Assembly: GCF_029633865.1 (NCBI RefSeq)
Contig: NC_079222.1
Span: forward strand, 31,737,546-31,801,545
Direction: 5' to 3'
Source: Lampris incognitus
Taxonomy: Eukaryota; Chordata; Actinopteri; Lampriformes; Lampridae
DNA: 64,000 nucleotides
Under the pieces are notes generated by a model. That model did no database searches. It was not told where the DNA came from and saw nothing but the letters and a program-made list of their open reading frames with translations. A program made the position numbers and the translations under genes. The first letter of the stretch is position 1. Each line of letters starts with the position of its first letter. Positions 30,769-57,045 of the stretch are shown one piece after another.

Positions 30769-30849
30769 TAAAATGGAGGCACCGCTGGGATAGTCTTGGA
30801 TTTCTCAGTTAAACTAAGTTAAAGTACAAAGCTAATTTACAGTGTTAAA

Positions 30850-32312
30850 ATGGAAAGAACTGAATTAGTGTCAGAGCTAAAGAGCTGGTGCCGTGGTGAG
30901 GGTTTGGATGAGACTCATGCGCTGATGACCATCGTCCCAGAAGAAGTGGAGATCAGTGAAGTTGAAGAAACCCTTCAAACTTTCAAGTGTTTAGGACGGG
31001 TGCGTGTCCGTGGGAGGAATTTCAGTGCAAGATTAAACCGACGGATGGTCTTGTGTGAGAGCAGAGAGACTGTTAAGGAGGAGAGTGTTCCTGCTGAAGT
31101 TGTGCCTATTGATGATGGCGAGGCGTGGCCTATTATCATCATAGGAGAGGCGCAGGCAGCCGCTGAAGAGTTTAATACTAAACTAAAAGGGTTGCTGCAG
31201 GCTGAAGGAAAGACAATGGAGGCCCTTAAATCATTATTATCCAGTGCACCCCTGCCCACTAGTTCCACTGAATCCCTCCTTCGCGCCGTCGGAGATTTGT
31301 TGGGCAAGACAACAAAACCAGCTGATGGTGGGAGTTATTGTCGACTACGCATGTTCTCAGGAGCCTTATCAACCCCACCAGGTGAGGAACCCTTTGACCA
31401 TTGGCTAGAGCAAGCATGGCTTATGGTGGAGGAGACTGAATGCTCTGAGAGAGAGAAAAGACGCAGACTACTGGGAACCTTGAAAGGGCCTGCGCTAGAA
31501 ATCGTAAAGGCAGTGCGGCACACCAACCCTGATGCCAGGCCAAAGGAGTCCTTGGAAGCCCTCGAAAGTGCTTTTGGAAGTGCTGAGTCTAGAGATGATC
31601 TCTACTTCGCATTCCGATTGATGCAACAGCAAAAAGTTATCAGATTTCCTCAGACGTCTAGAGCAGTCTCTAGCTAAGGTGATTTAAAGAAGTGGCCTCC
31701 CTGCTAGCTACACGGATAGAGCCCGATTGGAGCAACTGCTGAGGGGTGCTACAGCCTCAGACTTGATGCTGATCCAGCTGTGCTTGAAAGAAAGGAAGGC
31801 AGCGCCCCCAAACTCTGCATCTTTTGACTGAGATACATGCTGAGGAAGAGTACGAAGCTTCTAGGTAGAGGCTCGGTGCCTCAGTACACCAAGTACATGC
31901 TAATCCAGAAGTGTATATAAGGCAAGCTGAAATCCAGAGCTTAAAAGCTGAAATAAAAGAGCTAAAGTCAATGGTTGCCTCAGTAGTGACCAAATCAGCC
32001 CATGTCAAAGATGATTACATAGAGGATACACCCGGGAGTGTACCACCTGGCCCAGAGAACTGGCAGGACACCGGGCTTGCTGCCTTGAAAAAACAACTTA
32101 AACGACTAAAACGGAAAGCTAACAACAAGATGTCTGAGCAAGATGCTACAGTTGTAGTTTCTACCATGGAGGCTTCTAAACAGGTCTCCAACCCCCCCAA
32201 AGGAGCATCAAAAAGGTCAGAGGAGAATTTCTGCTATCGGTGTGGTGAGAATGGAAATTTGCTACAAAGTGCCACAATCCTGAGAATCAAGCTAAAGTTA
32301 TCAAGAAGCTAA
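30850..32312 (+). pseudogene. Ty3/gypsy gag, PNMA-like, broken
   Basis: The frame from 30850 has the paraneoplastic-antigen-like N-terminal fold (LDETHALMTIVPEEVEISEV) and a capsid-like region to about 31677, where the frame is lost. A second open part at 31911-32312 contains a decayed zinc knuckle starting CYRCGENG. Frameshift and stops prevent a full protein. Confidence 0.8.
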
Positions 32313-32320
32313 TCCACGAT

Positions 32321-35300
32321 TTGAAGGTGACAAAAGACAAACAGCAGTCTGGCGATGCCACAACCAGTAAAGTTAACTGTGAGGTCAAGAAAAGTGCGGT
32401 TACCACGTCAGGGCCTGCTGTCATACCTGAAGGCTTGATTGGCTCACCCAGCATCGTACCAGTGAAGGTGAATGGACATGGTTGTGATGCCTTGTTTGAT
32501 AGTTGCTCTCAGGTCACCATTATCTTCGAGTCTTGGTATCAAACTCACCTGTCTGATGTCCCAATACGCCCAGTGTCTGGTCTAGCCCTGTGGGAGCTAA
32601 GTGAATCTGAGCTCAGCTACCCCTACCGTGGGTATGTAGGGGTTGACTTTGAATATCCGGCGAAAGTTGCAGGTGCTGATCAGACTGTGACAGCCCTTGC
32701 TCTTAACTGCCCCAAGCCTCGAACCGCCGACCAGACTCCTGTCATTGTTGGGAATAATGCCAATCACATCCGACGTCTTGTGCAGCAATGTAAAGAAAAT
32801 GGCATTGACATCACCCAGACACTGGGATACAAGTATGTTACAGAGATACAGAGCTAACACCACCCAGCACTGCAGCAGCCCTTGAAGAGGAGGATGATAT
32901 TGGCTGTGTGACATGGCAAGGCCCCGGCCCACTGACTCTACCTCCTGGTGGTGACTGTAGTGTAATCTGCAAAGTCGAGTACAAACGCCAGATTAACAAA
33001 GAAATCCTAATGGTGGACTCATCGCCTGTAGCTCCACTCCCAGCTGGTGTACTACTTCAGCCCATGGTGATGCCTAGTGAAGAAGTGAACATCAACCATT
33101 TCAGAATCTTGGTTCAGAATGAGTCCTCGACAGAGACCGTTATACCAGTGGGAACAGTTATTGGTCATATGTATCAGACAGATGCAGTCATTTCCCTCAC
33201 ACCATCCAAGACAGCTGCAACAGAGTTTGATGCTAACATGATCAACTTTGGAGACTCACCTGTCTCGGAGGAGTGGAGAGAAAGACTCCGTCAAACGTCA
33301 TCCACAAGGTCCCAGGTGTTTTCTCTACACGAATGGGATGTCGGGTTGGCAAAGGGAATAGAGCACACGATCCGGATGTCAGATCCACGGGCATTCCAGG
33401 AGCGCTCCCGTCGCCTGGCTCCAGCTGATCTTGAAGACGTGAGAAAGCACCTCCAAGAACTGTTGTGTGCAGGGATCATTAAGGAGTCTCGTAGTCCCTA
33501 TGCATCCCCAATTGTGATTGTTCGCAAAAAGAATGGGACCATAAGGATGTGTATTGACTACCGATTGTTGGACGGCCGAACGATCCCAGATCAGCACACA
33601 ACACCCTGTATTGATGATGTTCTCGACTCAATGATAGGGAGCAAGTGGTTCTCCGTACTTGATCTGAGGAGCGGCTATTAACAAATTGCCATGGCTGAGG
33701 AAGACAAGGAAAAGACGGCATTCATCTGCCCACTGGAGTTCTTCCAGTTCGAGAGGATGCCGCAGGGGATAACTGGAGCTCCAGCCACCTTCCAAAGGTT
33801 AATGGAGAAGGCTGTGGGTGACATGAACCTACTCGAGGTCCTTGTCTACCTCGATGACCTGACTGTGTTTGGCCGAACTTTGGAAGAGCACGAAGAGAGG
33901 TTGGATTGAAGATCTCGACTGACAAATGTCAATTCTGCCCTCCAAAGGTTAAATACCTTGGACATATTGTGTCGGGCGACGGAGTATCGCCTGACCCAGC
34001 CAAAATAGAGGCAGTTACAAATTGGCCACAGCCCACACACCTTAAGGCTCTACAATCCTTCTTAGGGTTCTGTGGCTATTACCGCCGATTCATAGCCAAC
34101 TATGCAGCCATTGTCAGACCGTTGTCTGAGCTCACAAAAGGCTATGCCTCAACCCAGAGGGGTAAGAAGCAAGACAAAGACAACACAAAGACTTACCTGA
34201 AAGAGTCTGAGCCCTTTGGTGAGAGGTGGGACCAGTCCTGCACTGAGGCATTCCACAAGATTATCTACTGCCTTACCCACGCACCTGTGTTGGCTTTCGC
34301 AGATCCCAACAAGCCATATGTCCTGCATGTGGATGCCAGCTTAAAAGGGCTTGGCACCATCCTCTATCAGGAGCACAGTGAGGGTCTGAGGCCTGTTGCC
34401 TTCGCCAGCAGGAAGCTGAAAACATCAGAAAGGAACTACCAAATTCACCAGTTGGCGTTTCTGTCCCTTAAGTGGGCTGTCGTGGATAAATTCCATGATT
34501 ATTTGTACGGGGCCAAATTCACCGTACGTACGGACAATAACCCGCTAACCTACGTGCTCTCGACTGCAAAGCTCAGCGCTGTAGGGCACAGATGGCGCTC
34601 TGCCTTATCCACCTATGACTTTGATGTCCATTACCGACCTGGCAGACACAATATAGATGCAGACCTGCTCTCAAGGAATATGCCTGATGAAAGTCCAGAG
34701 GAATGGGAGTAGATTCCACAGACTTGTGTGAGATCCATCTGAAAACGAATCTGCATCCCTGGGTCCGTGAGCAGTCAACCAAGTTATGTGGACCAGTTGG
34801 GAGCTTCTCCTGATTGTGTGCCTGACATTTATGCTTTCCCCACACACAGAGTTAAAGTCATTGGGGCAAATGTCAAACCAGGAGCTGATTAAAGCTCAGG
34901 AAGATGATGCAGTCATCAGATCTGCCATACAAGCTGTAAAACAAGGCCAATGGTCTGAGGAGAATGGATCCAGTCCAGGACTGTCTCGTCTCAAAAAAGA
35001 GATGGGGAAGCTGACGATGAAAGATGGGCTACTCCATTGCTTAAGCAAGCGGCCCTCCGGAGGGGAACTCACTCAACTCGTCTTGCCAAGTTCAGAGAAG
35101 TTGTGCTGAAGCCCACACATGATGATCTGGGGCACCTTGGCATAGAGAGAACCACAGACCTGTTGAGGAGCTGATTCTTCTGGCCTAAACTGGCATGGGA
35201 TGTGGAGCAGTACATAAAGAACTGTGGAGAGTGTGTCACCCGAAAGACCCCTTGTCATAGAGCATTGCCATTACATCATATTGTGAGCAGTGGACCTATG

Positions 35301-35666
35301 GATCTTGTTTGCATCGATTTCCTGTCCATGGAGCCGGATTCTGCAGGCATTATGAACGTGTTGGTGGTCACAGATCATTTCACACGCTATGCTCAGGCCT
35401 TCCCAAGCAGAAATCAGAAAGCGCAGACAGTCGCAAAGATCCTGGTGGACAAGCATTTCATACATTATGGACTGCCAGCAAGAATTCATTCAGATCAGGG
35501 GAGAGACTTTGAGAGTCAGTTAATCAAAGAGCTCTTGAAGGTGATGGGAATCCGAAAATCAAGGACCACTCCGTATCACCCACAGGGAGACCCGCAGCCC
35601 AAAAGATTCAACAGAACTCTATTTTCCATGCTGGGAGGTTCCAAGTCCTTTGCTGTGCGGTTGTAG
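32321..35666 (+). pseudogene. Ty3/gypsy pol (protease, RT, RNase H, integrase), broken
   Basis: Protease active site altered (DALFDSCSQVTII where DTGS is usual). Reverse transcriptase at 33200-33909 has the YLDD motif, but a stop (TAA at 33679) splits it. RNase H (VLHVDASLKGLG) at 33906-34712 follows a further frame break. Integrase has a HxxC..C-type zinc region and a catalytic core (VCIDFLS, HSDQGRDFES) at 35202-35666. There are several frames with stops between them. No 3' LTR is found, and the element is cut at about 35640 by an inverted second element. Confidence 0.85.
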
Positions 35667-36715
35667 TACTTCTCCTGTCTCTGTCTGTTGTGCATCAGTC
35701 CTTGTGTGTTGTCCCATTATCACCGACTCCAACAGAGTGTCTGTGGTAGAAAGAAGGGTCCTTGTCCTCCTATTCAGTAGTCTCTGTGCTGGGCTCGTGT
35801 TAAGACCTTGGTTCGGTGTGTTGCAATGGTCCAGTATAGCCAAGTATGGATCGTGTCTTGCAGCCACAGCTTCTAGCATGAGACGCTTGGCTGTTTTTAC
35901 AGCTGACTCAGCTTTACCATTGCTCTGGGCGTATCCAGGTGAGGATGTCCTGTGTTCAAACTCCCACATTTGACTGAATCATTGAAACTCCGGAGACACA
36001 TATTGCAGTCTGTTGTCCGAAATGACAACATTTGGTATCCCCTGTTGTGCAAAGTGGGCCTTTAGCTTTCTGGTCACTGTTTTACCACAAAGCTTACGGC
36101 AGATCTCGTTTTCTTTGGTTTTCATGGCTGTCTGTTTCAGGGCATGCACATCCTCTACTATCTGTCCTTGTAGTGTTTTGCTGTTCTCTTTTGACAGCTC
36201 TGTAGCTCTACATATTTGCAGACATTTTTCAAGTGTCAGATTCTCTTCCCTGAGTAATCTCTCCATCATTGCAGAGCTATTTGTGCCACACACAATCCGG
36301 TCTCTTATTAGCGAGTCTTTAATGTCTCCAAAATTACAACTACTGGCTAGCATTCTCAAGTCTGTGGCGTATTTGTCAACGTTTTCTGTTAATCCTTGGT
36401 TTCTCATAAAAAAAACCCTGTATCTCTCAACAGTCTCGTTTGGATTACAGTGTCCGTCAAACAGCGCCACCATTGAGCTCACTGTTCTCCTTGCTGACGT
36501 CCTGTCACCTGCCAGAGTGTTCAACAGCTCTCTCTCTCTCTCCTATGAGATATTAGAATAGCTTGACTCTTGTACGTTCCTCTGCATTGGGCATGGTAAG
36601 GTCCGTGTGCAATGTAAACTCCTCCTTCCAACTCTTCTGTGCATTTGTTAAGCTGTTGGAGTCCAAAGCAAGCATTGCTGGAGGTTTCAGTCCTTCCATC
36701 GTGACGTCAGCTGTT
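35640..36715 (-). pseudogene. Second gypsy element with internal deletion: gag joined to integrase
   Basis: Minus strand. The gag start is near 36700 (MEGLKPPAMLALDSN). The gag body is at 36524-36100 (ALFDGHCNPNETVERYRVFF, CLQICRATE). Integrase residues (NVVISDNRLQYVSPEFQ) follow directly near 36000, then SPGYAQSNGKAESAVKTAKR at about 35900. Protease, RT and RNase H are missing. The join lies in one open frame, with a break near 35975. Confidence 0.8.
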
Positions 36716-36884
36716 TATTTATTTATTTATTTTTTCCTTTTTTCGCTCCGCCGTTGCGTTGGGTGGTTAGCCAGTTGACTCCTCAAAGCTAATTAGCTAG
36801 CTAGCTGCACTGCTACACTCGTCCACATCAAACGGCAACTGAAACGGTTGGCACCGCTGCCACCATGTTTCCTTCTGTTCCCTT

Positions 36885-37068
36885 CTCTACTTAACCCTAC
36901 AGAATGGACGGTTAAAGCTTTACGTGCTTACTTATCACTTTTTTACCAGAATCCTTAAGACATACAGCTCAGTTACTTTCATCTCTAGCCAGCGTCACTC
37001 GCGGTCTGTGTCACACTCTAATTGCTCCCCGGAACCACAAACTGGGAATAACAATCCTATTTGTTACA
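36885..37068 (-). mobile_element. LTR of the deleted gypsy element
   Basis: Matches the isolated copy at 62715-62900. On the minus strand it starts TGTAACAAATAGGA. The sequence between it and the gag start includes ATGGTGGCAGCGGTGCC, a leader/primer-binding-like sequence next to the LTR. Confidence 0.7.
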
Positions 37069-37109
37069 AACACGTGTTTCTTGGACATCCGTGTGTTATC
37101 AAGGTGCTT

Positions 37110-37870
37110 TGAATTTTGTGTAGAAAATTTGTGCAACGATTTAACAGCAGTTTACCACCCAGAATAATTAAAGTCCATATCACCGGTCTGTGAAATGGAT
37201 TGGTATTCAATTTGAGTGAAGAAAATTAAAATCCCACATTAAAATTGCACAAAACATATTCAATTTTATGTTATTTTATAACCTATCTTCACCTATGTCT
37301 TCATCTTTATCTATGTTGTAACCTGTGATGTTATAACCTATCTTCAATGGTCTTGATAAGACACTACATAGCTAAATGTTGGCGATTTTAACATTTGCAG
37401 CAAAGAAGCCTTGTATTTGTATTACAACAACAACAACAACAATAATAATAATAATAATCAAATTAATTAAGCTTATTGATTTCTGCAATTGCTATGCCTT
37501 TGGAGTGTATGTCTTTATATTTGTGGCTGTTGAAAATGTGAAAAAAAATTGTAAATAAGCCTTTTAACTTTTCATAAAAATGAACTACTCGCTTCTTCGC
37601 AGTCCTTAGTCACCACCTGGTCACAACACAGTTCATCAGCTTTTTGAATTCAGATGTCCTCATATGAATCACACACACAGCCAAACATTGAAGAAGGAAA
37701 AAAATGGGATACCACAGGACAAATTCTCATCTCCTTATTAATCATTAGTCTCTCAGATCATGACATGTATTGATTTGTTGATGCTGCTGTAACTCTGAGG
37801 TCCAACGTTTAACTGGTCAGCTGCTCAGGTGTACCATTACACCCCATCTGATATAATTGGTCTGAAACAG
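37110..37870. other. Upstream region of AMBP copy 2, no gene recognised
   Basis: AT-rich with a CAA/TAA microsatellite at 37425-37458. No coding exon seen. Confidence 0.5.
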
Positions 37871-37873
37871 GGG

Positions 37874-37889
37874 CAGAACTTTGCTCTTT
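37874..37889 (+). promoter_or_regulatory. Conserved upstream box of AMBP copy 2, HNF4-like
   Basis: CAGAACTTTGCTCTTT, matching 4337-4351 before copy 1, 215 bp before the start codon. It is followed by GGTTGTTTGATCTTTC, which includes a FOXA-like TGTTTGA. Factor assignment is by motif only. Confidence 0.4.
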
Positions 37890-38088
37890 TGGTTGTTTGA
37901 TCTTTCAGTGGGTTTGAGAGATTGTATGTGTGTGTGTGGGTGGGGGGTGGGGGGGTGTCCAAAACACATATGCCCTCTATGTCAATGACTCTGTCTCCTC
38001 TTAAGTGAGACTGAGGTGAATAACACAGGCTGAGGTGAGGGGCAAACTCTAGTCTTCACACGGACCAGTGGACAGACAGGCCGACACA

Positions 38089-53134
<15,046 letters not shown>

Positions 53135-53271
53135 GTCATATGAGGAGACAACCCTACATGCCTGAACACATTACATAGAAATGCAATTAAAACAAGCAGT
53201 CTAAACCAGACAAAAAAAGGATAATGTGACAATAGTGACAGTAACTTTGTGGAATAACATCACTGGTCACC

Positions 53272-53277
53272 AATAAA
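53272..53277 (+). promoter_or_regulatory. Poly(A) signal of AMBP copy 2
   Basis: AATAAA 138 bp after the stop codon, with 3' UTR almost identical to copy 1. Confidence 0.7.
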
Positions 53278-53699
53278 TCAGCAGAATAATGGTGCTGGCT
53301 GACTGTTGTGCTTTTTATTTTTGACATTGTTACCTCGTTTAGAAAAGTGCTATATAAATAAAGTGTATTATTATTATTATTATTATTATTAGTAGTAGTA
53401 GTTTTAGTGGTAGTAGTAGTAGTAGTAAATAGGGCCTCCTATATTCAGTGGACCCAATGTTCTTCATGAATACTGTTATGCCAGTAGGGGGCAATATTTC
53501 TTTTATAAACAAATCCACAAAATACCTTTAACACACACACTCACACACACACTCAGATGAAAGTGTTCTAGTGGGATGAAGGGATGTCCTGTTTGGTAGT
53601 TATAAACGTGCTACATTCTCTGTATTTAAAGGACTGATGAAGCATAGCATGTTCAACATCCATGCTAACTAAACCTGTAGTACAAAGGATTTGACAACT

Positions 53700-54440
53700 C
53701 ACATGTTAACCTTCCATGTCCTCATCCATACCACTGTCTTTCAAAAGCCCATTCCCTCTTGTCCTCTGTTTTATACTTTACAATGCAAGGCCAGGTGAAA
53801 ATTGGATGGTTGAAATTTCTTTTTTTTTCTTCTGCTGTTGTTTATTAGTTGGACTTTTGCCTAAGAGCTTCAGGTTTCGTTTTATCCTTTTCCAGGGGAG
53901 TGCGTCCCAGGAGAGCAGCTGGAAGAGCCATCAGCACCACCACAGCCTGTGGTATATAGGCTACATTTGACTGTTTTACCTTTTGCTATACCAATACTAA
54001 CAAACATATTACGACTACTACCACTACTATTAATCAGGAACAAAATATCTGATTCCCTAACAATATTCCCTCAACAATGCACAACACATCATTAGGGTAC
54101 AGAATATGAAAATGTAAATTATTTATGTTCAGGCAAATAATTGTTAATATTTTACAATGTGAAATGCTACTGAAGAGTTAGACTGGGTCAGTTGTCAGTG
54201 ACGTGTTAAGGATGGTACTTTGAGTGCATGAAATGAGACCAAACAGTCATGAATAGTTATGGCCCTCAGTTAATCTATCTGTCTGAGTCTGCAGGGTCCT
54301 TTCTGCACACAGAAGCTGGTGATGAATAAGATGGTAGGGGACCTTGACGGCCACAGAAAAAAACTGTTGTACTGGCTATGATGACACTCTTATAGACATG
54401 ACTGTTTAAACTATTTGTGTATGTATATGTGTAAAGACAG
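53700..54440 (+). pseudogene. Relic of an AMBP copy (intron 5 tail, exon 6, intron 6) after copy 2
   Basis: Near-identical to 23965-24680 after copy 1, so it travelled with the duplicated 3' block. It may be the start of the broken third gene whose Kunitz-1 exon is at 63393. Confidence 0.8.
53896..53951 (+). pseudogene. AMBP exon 6-like relic 2
   Basis: Same 56 bp and same residues as relic 1 (GECVPGEQLEEPSAPPQPV), intact splice sites, no exon 7 found downstream. Confidence 0.75.
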
Positions 54441-54457
54441 AATAGTAATTGACACAA

Positions 54458-54655
54458 GGGCGTCCGGGTAGCGTAGCGGTCTATTCCATTGCCTACCAAC
54501 ACGCGGATCGGCCGTTCAAATGCTCATGTTACCTCCGGATTGGTTGGGCGTCCCTACAGACACAATTGGCCGTGTCTGCGGGTGGGAAGCCGGATGTGGA
54601 TATGTGTCCTGGTTGCTGCACTAGCGCCTCCTCCGGGTCGGTCGGGGCGACTGAG
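54458..54655 (+). repeat. tRNA-derived SINE, copy 5 of 6 (3'-truncated)
   Basis: Duplicate of the insertion at 24715, same left junction (AATTGACAC). Confidence 0.85.
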
Positions 54656-54865
54656 AGCCTGTTCTCGATTGTTTGGTAGCCGTCGCCGAGGGGATTGAAT
54701 TGGAAGGGGCACCACCCAGATGTTGGTCTCATCCATAAACATCTCATTGTCCATGAGCTCCAGAAAAAGTCTGTCTTTGATCGAAAGACCTACTTTGTTG
54801 TCATCTTTGGTTCTCTCAAAGATTGTGCTGCCGCGGCTGCAGTCCTCCACTACTGATGTGTTATA

Positions 54866-54954
54866 AGGGGCGTCCGGGTGGCGTGGCGGGGTATTCCATT
54901 GCCTAACAACATGGGGATCGTCGGTTCGAATCCCCGTGTTACCTACGGATTGTT
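54866..54954 (+). repeat. tRNA-derived SINE, copy 6 of 6 (head only)
   Basis: GGGGCGTCCGGGTGGCGTGG through GGTTCGAATCCCCGTGTTACC; only the tRNA-like head. Confidence 0.8.
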
Positions 54955-55735
54955 GGAATCTCCGACCGATCGTCTGCCATGGGATTGCACTCAATGAGTG
55001 TGGGGAGCATCATACTTGTCATTTCATTCCATATAGGGGATGTTGACAGAGTGAAGCTAGGGTCGTTTCTTCTGCGTGCTTCATCGCATATGAAGTTTGT
55101 GAAGAATGAAAATAGAGGGAAAGAGACATTGTCCTGCTCCTTGTACTGCGAACCTTGAACTCATCACCTCTTTTGCAGACCCAGCGGAAACTTCTCAACA
55201 ATAGGATTGACACCCCTGGCAGTGTCCAGGTATGACAGCCCAGTCAAGTAGTTCTCAGATTTGGCAGACTCGATGAGATGAATGAACTCCCTCCCTGAAC
55301 TCCCCGAACTCCCTCAGCAGGTATCTCAGCTCCCTGAGCTTTAAGGGGTCCTTGTGATTGATTTTAGAAAAGTTCTCAACCTTCTTAAAGAGAGCGCTCT
55401 CGATGACTTCAGGGGGGGCTATAGCACTCCTCTAGGTGTTCCCAGGCCATTATTAAGCCTATGTCAGCGCTGGAAACATGCACAGAACAGATCCTTGTGA
55501 TGTGCTCTGAGGACTGATTTCCTAACTACTTTGATAAGAGGTCAAGCTCCTCGCTGGCAGTTAAGTTTAGTCCTGCGGTGGCATTGAGGAAAGAGGACTT
55601 CTATGCCCAATAATTTTCTGGACGATCGTTGAACTTGATGAGGCCGGAATTCACAAGCTCTTGATGTACCAAGTATCTTGCAATGTCACTCATACCAGTC
55701 CTGTCATCAGTATGTGGCTGCAATGAGGCTTTGTG
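54955..55735 (-). mobile_element. BEL/Pao remnant, duplicate of the one after copy 1
   Basis: Matches 24966-25025 and 26260-26935, with the stretch between missing. Gag residues YLVHQELVNSGLIKFNDRPE are on the minus strand. Confidence 0.75.
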
Positions 55736-55739
55736 GAAG

Positions 55740-56290
55740 ATGAAAGAAAGGGTGCTTTCTTTCATTGCGCTCACTTTCTCATCTTGTTCATCTTTGTTCG
55801 GTGGTTTTTGGTCACCTGGCTTATCAGTTCTCTCATTTTTGTGATTCTTATCTTCATTTTGCTCCTCTGGATCTTCGTTTGTAATTCTCTCATGAGGTTT
55901 TACATTCTTATCTCTCTGCTTTACTCCTGCTTGGATGGCTTGCAGCTCCATTTCGGTTAGTCTTTTCTTATTGATGATATCACGGCGGACCTTAGCAAGT
56001 TTGTTGGCGTCTAGATTCAGCCTGTTTGTGGGGTTATTGGTATGCCAGATGTCATAGGTGCTTTGTATTACCGATGTTTTTGTTGAAGGTAGCAGTGTAG
56101 AAGGCTTCCATGGCTTCTATGTACTCTTCCCTAGACCACTTCTGTCGACTGGCTTTAGTGGGTTTTTGAGATGGTGCAACATGAGGGCCTCCTTGAGGAA
56201 TGTCCTCGGTGTGGTGATCCTCAGGTGCATTTTGGGTGGAGTTTATTCCAGTAGCACACTTTTCGATCTCAGTCAGATTCCCCACTGAAG
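55740..56290 (-). mobile_element. Unclassified retroelement ORF fragment
   Basis: Minus frames MELQAIQAGVKQRDKNVKPH and SREEYIEAMEAFYTATFNKN resemble a region upstream of reverse transcriptase in some fish LINEs. It replaces the rest of the BEL gag seen after copy 1. Clade not resolved. Confidence 0.45.
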
Positions 56291-56596
56291 ATCGCGCTCC
56301 TTGGTAACCCGCGCGACTACCGATGCGGTGTGACTACCTGGTAATACGAGTTTCCATAATAAAAGATTTAGTGGATTTTAGGTTGCACAACCACCAGTAT
56401 TTTGTCGAGATACCAGCTCTAGGAGAGCGACCGACCATGGTTAAAGAGCCTCTCCTGCCCATGAGGGAGGCTAACCCCCCTGTAGAGACTCGGGGCTTTT
56501 GTTTTTGTCAGAGCCCCTTTGGCAGCTTGTATTGCTGGCTTGCCATACTTGCGTTGCCTGGTCCGTGCCACGTGGAGGGTTGAACTTCTACGGACC

Positions 56597-56638
<42 letters not shown>

Positions 56639-57045
56639 AGGTGCACCTGTTTACAGTTAATACGTGGTTGAACATTTAAGTAGGAGTTCTGCTGCTAGTT
56701 AGGTTAGGTTAAGTCTGACACCGCGTTGTTCATTGGGGGTGCGACTGTATAAGAGACCTGCTGCTCCCTTCCAAGGAAGGACGAGCATAGGATTTGGACG
56801 TTTTAGCAGATTGTTCTCATGCTGCTGTTTGTTCTATTTTAGTTTTTTTTGTTTTTGGGATGAGGTTTGGGGAGGTCATATGTTGGTCACACTTTTGATA
56901 TAAATGTCACGTGTTTACTGTCATGTCAAGTATAGCTGATTTCATATACTAAATATATATTGGGTAAATCATATCTTTCCAGTGATTATAATTAGTAGGA
57001 TTTGTGACTGAGCCTAATAATGATAGCATGACCAAAAAAGCTGCA
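56290..57045. other. Unassigned; contains (TTA)n at 56599-56634
   Basis: No gene recognised. TTATAA-poor, no clear transposon ends. Confidence 0.4.

Noticed and set aside
30850-35666. Functional gag-pol or a domesticated PNMA-type gene
   Set aside because: There are several stops and frameshifts in gag and pol, an altered protease site, and no sign of selection on a single open frame.
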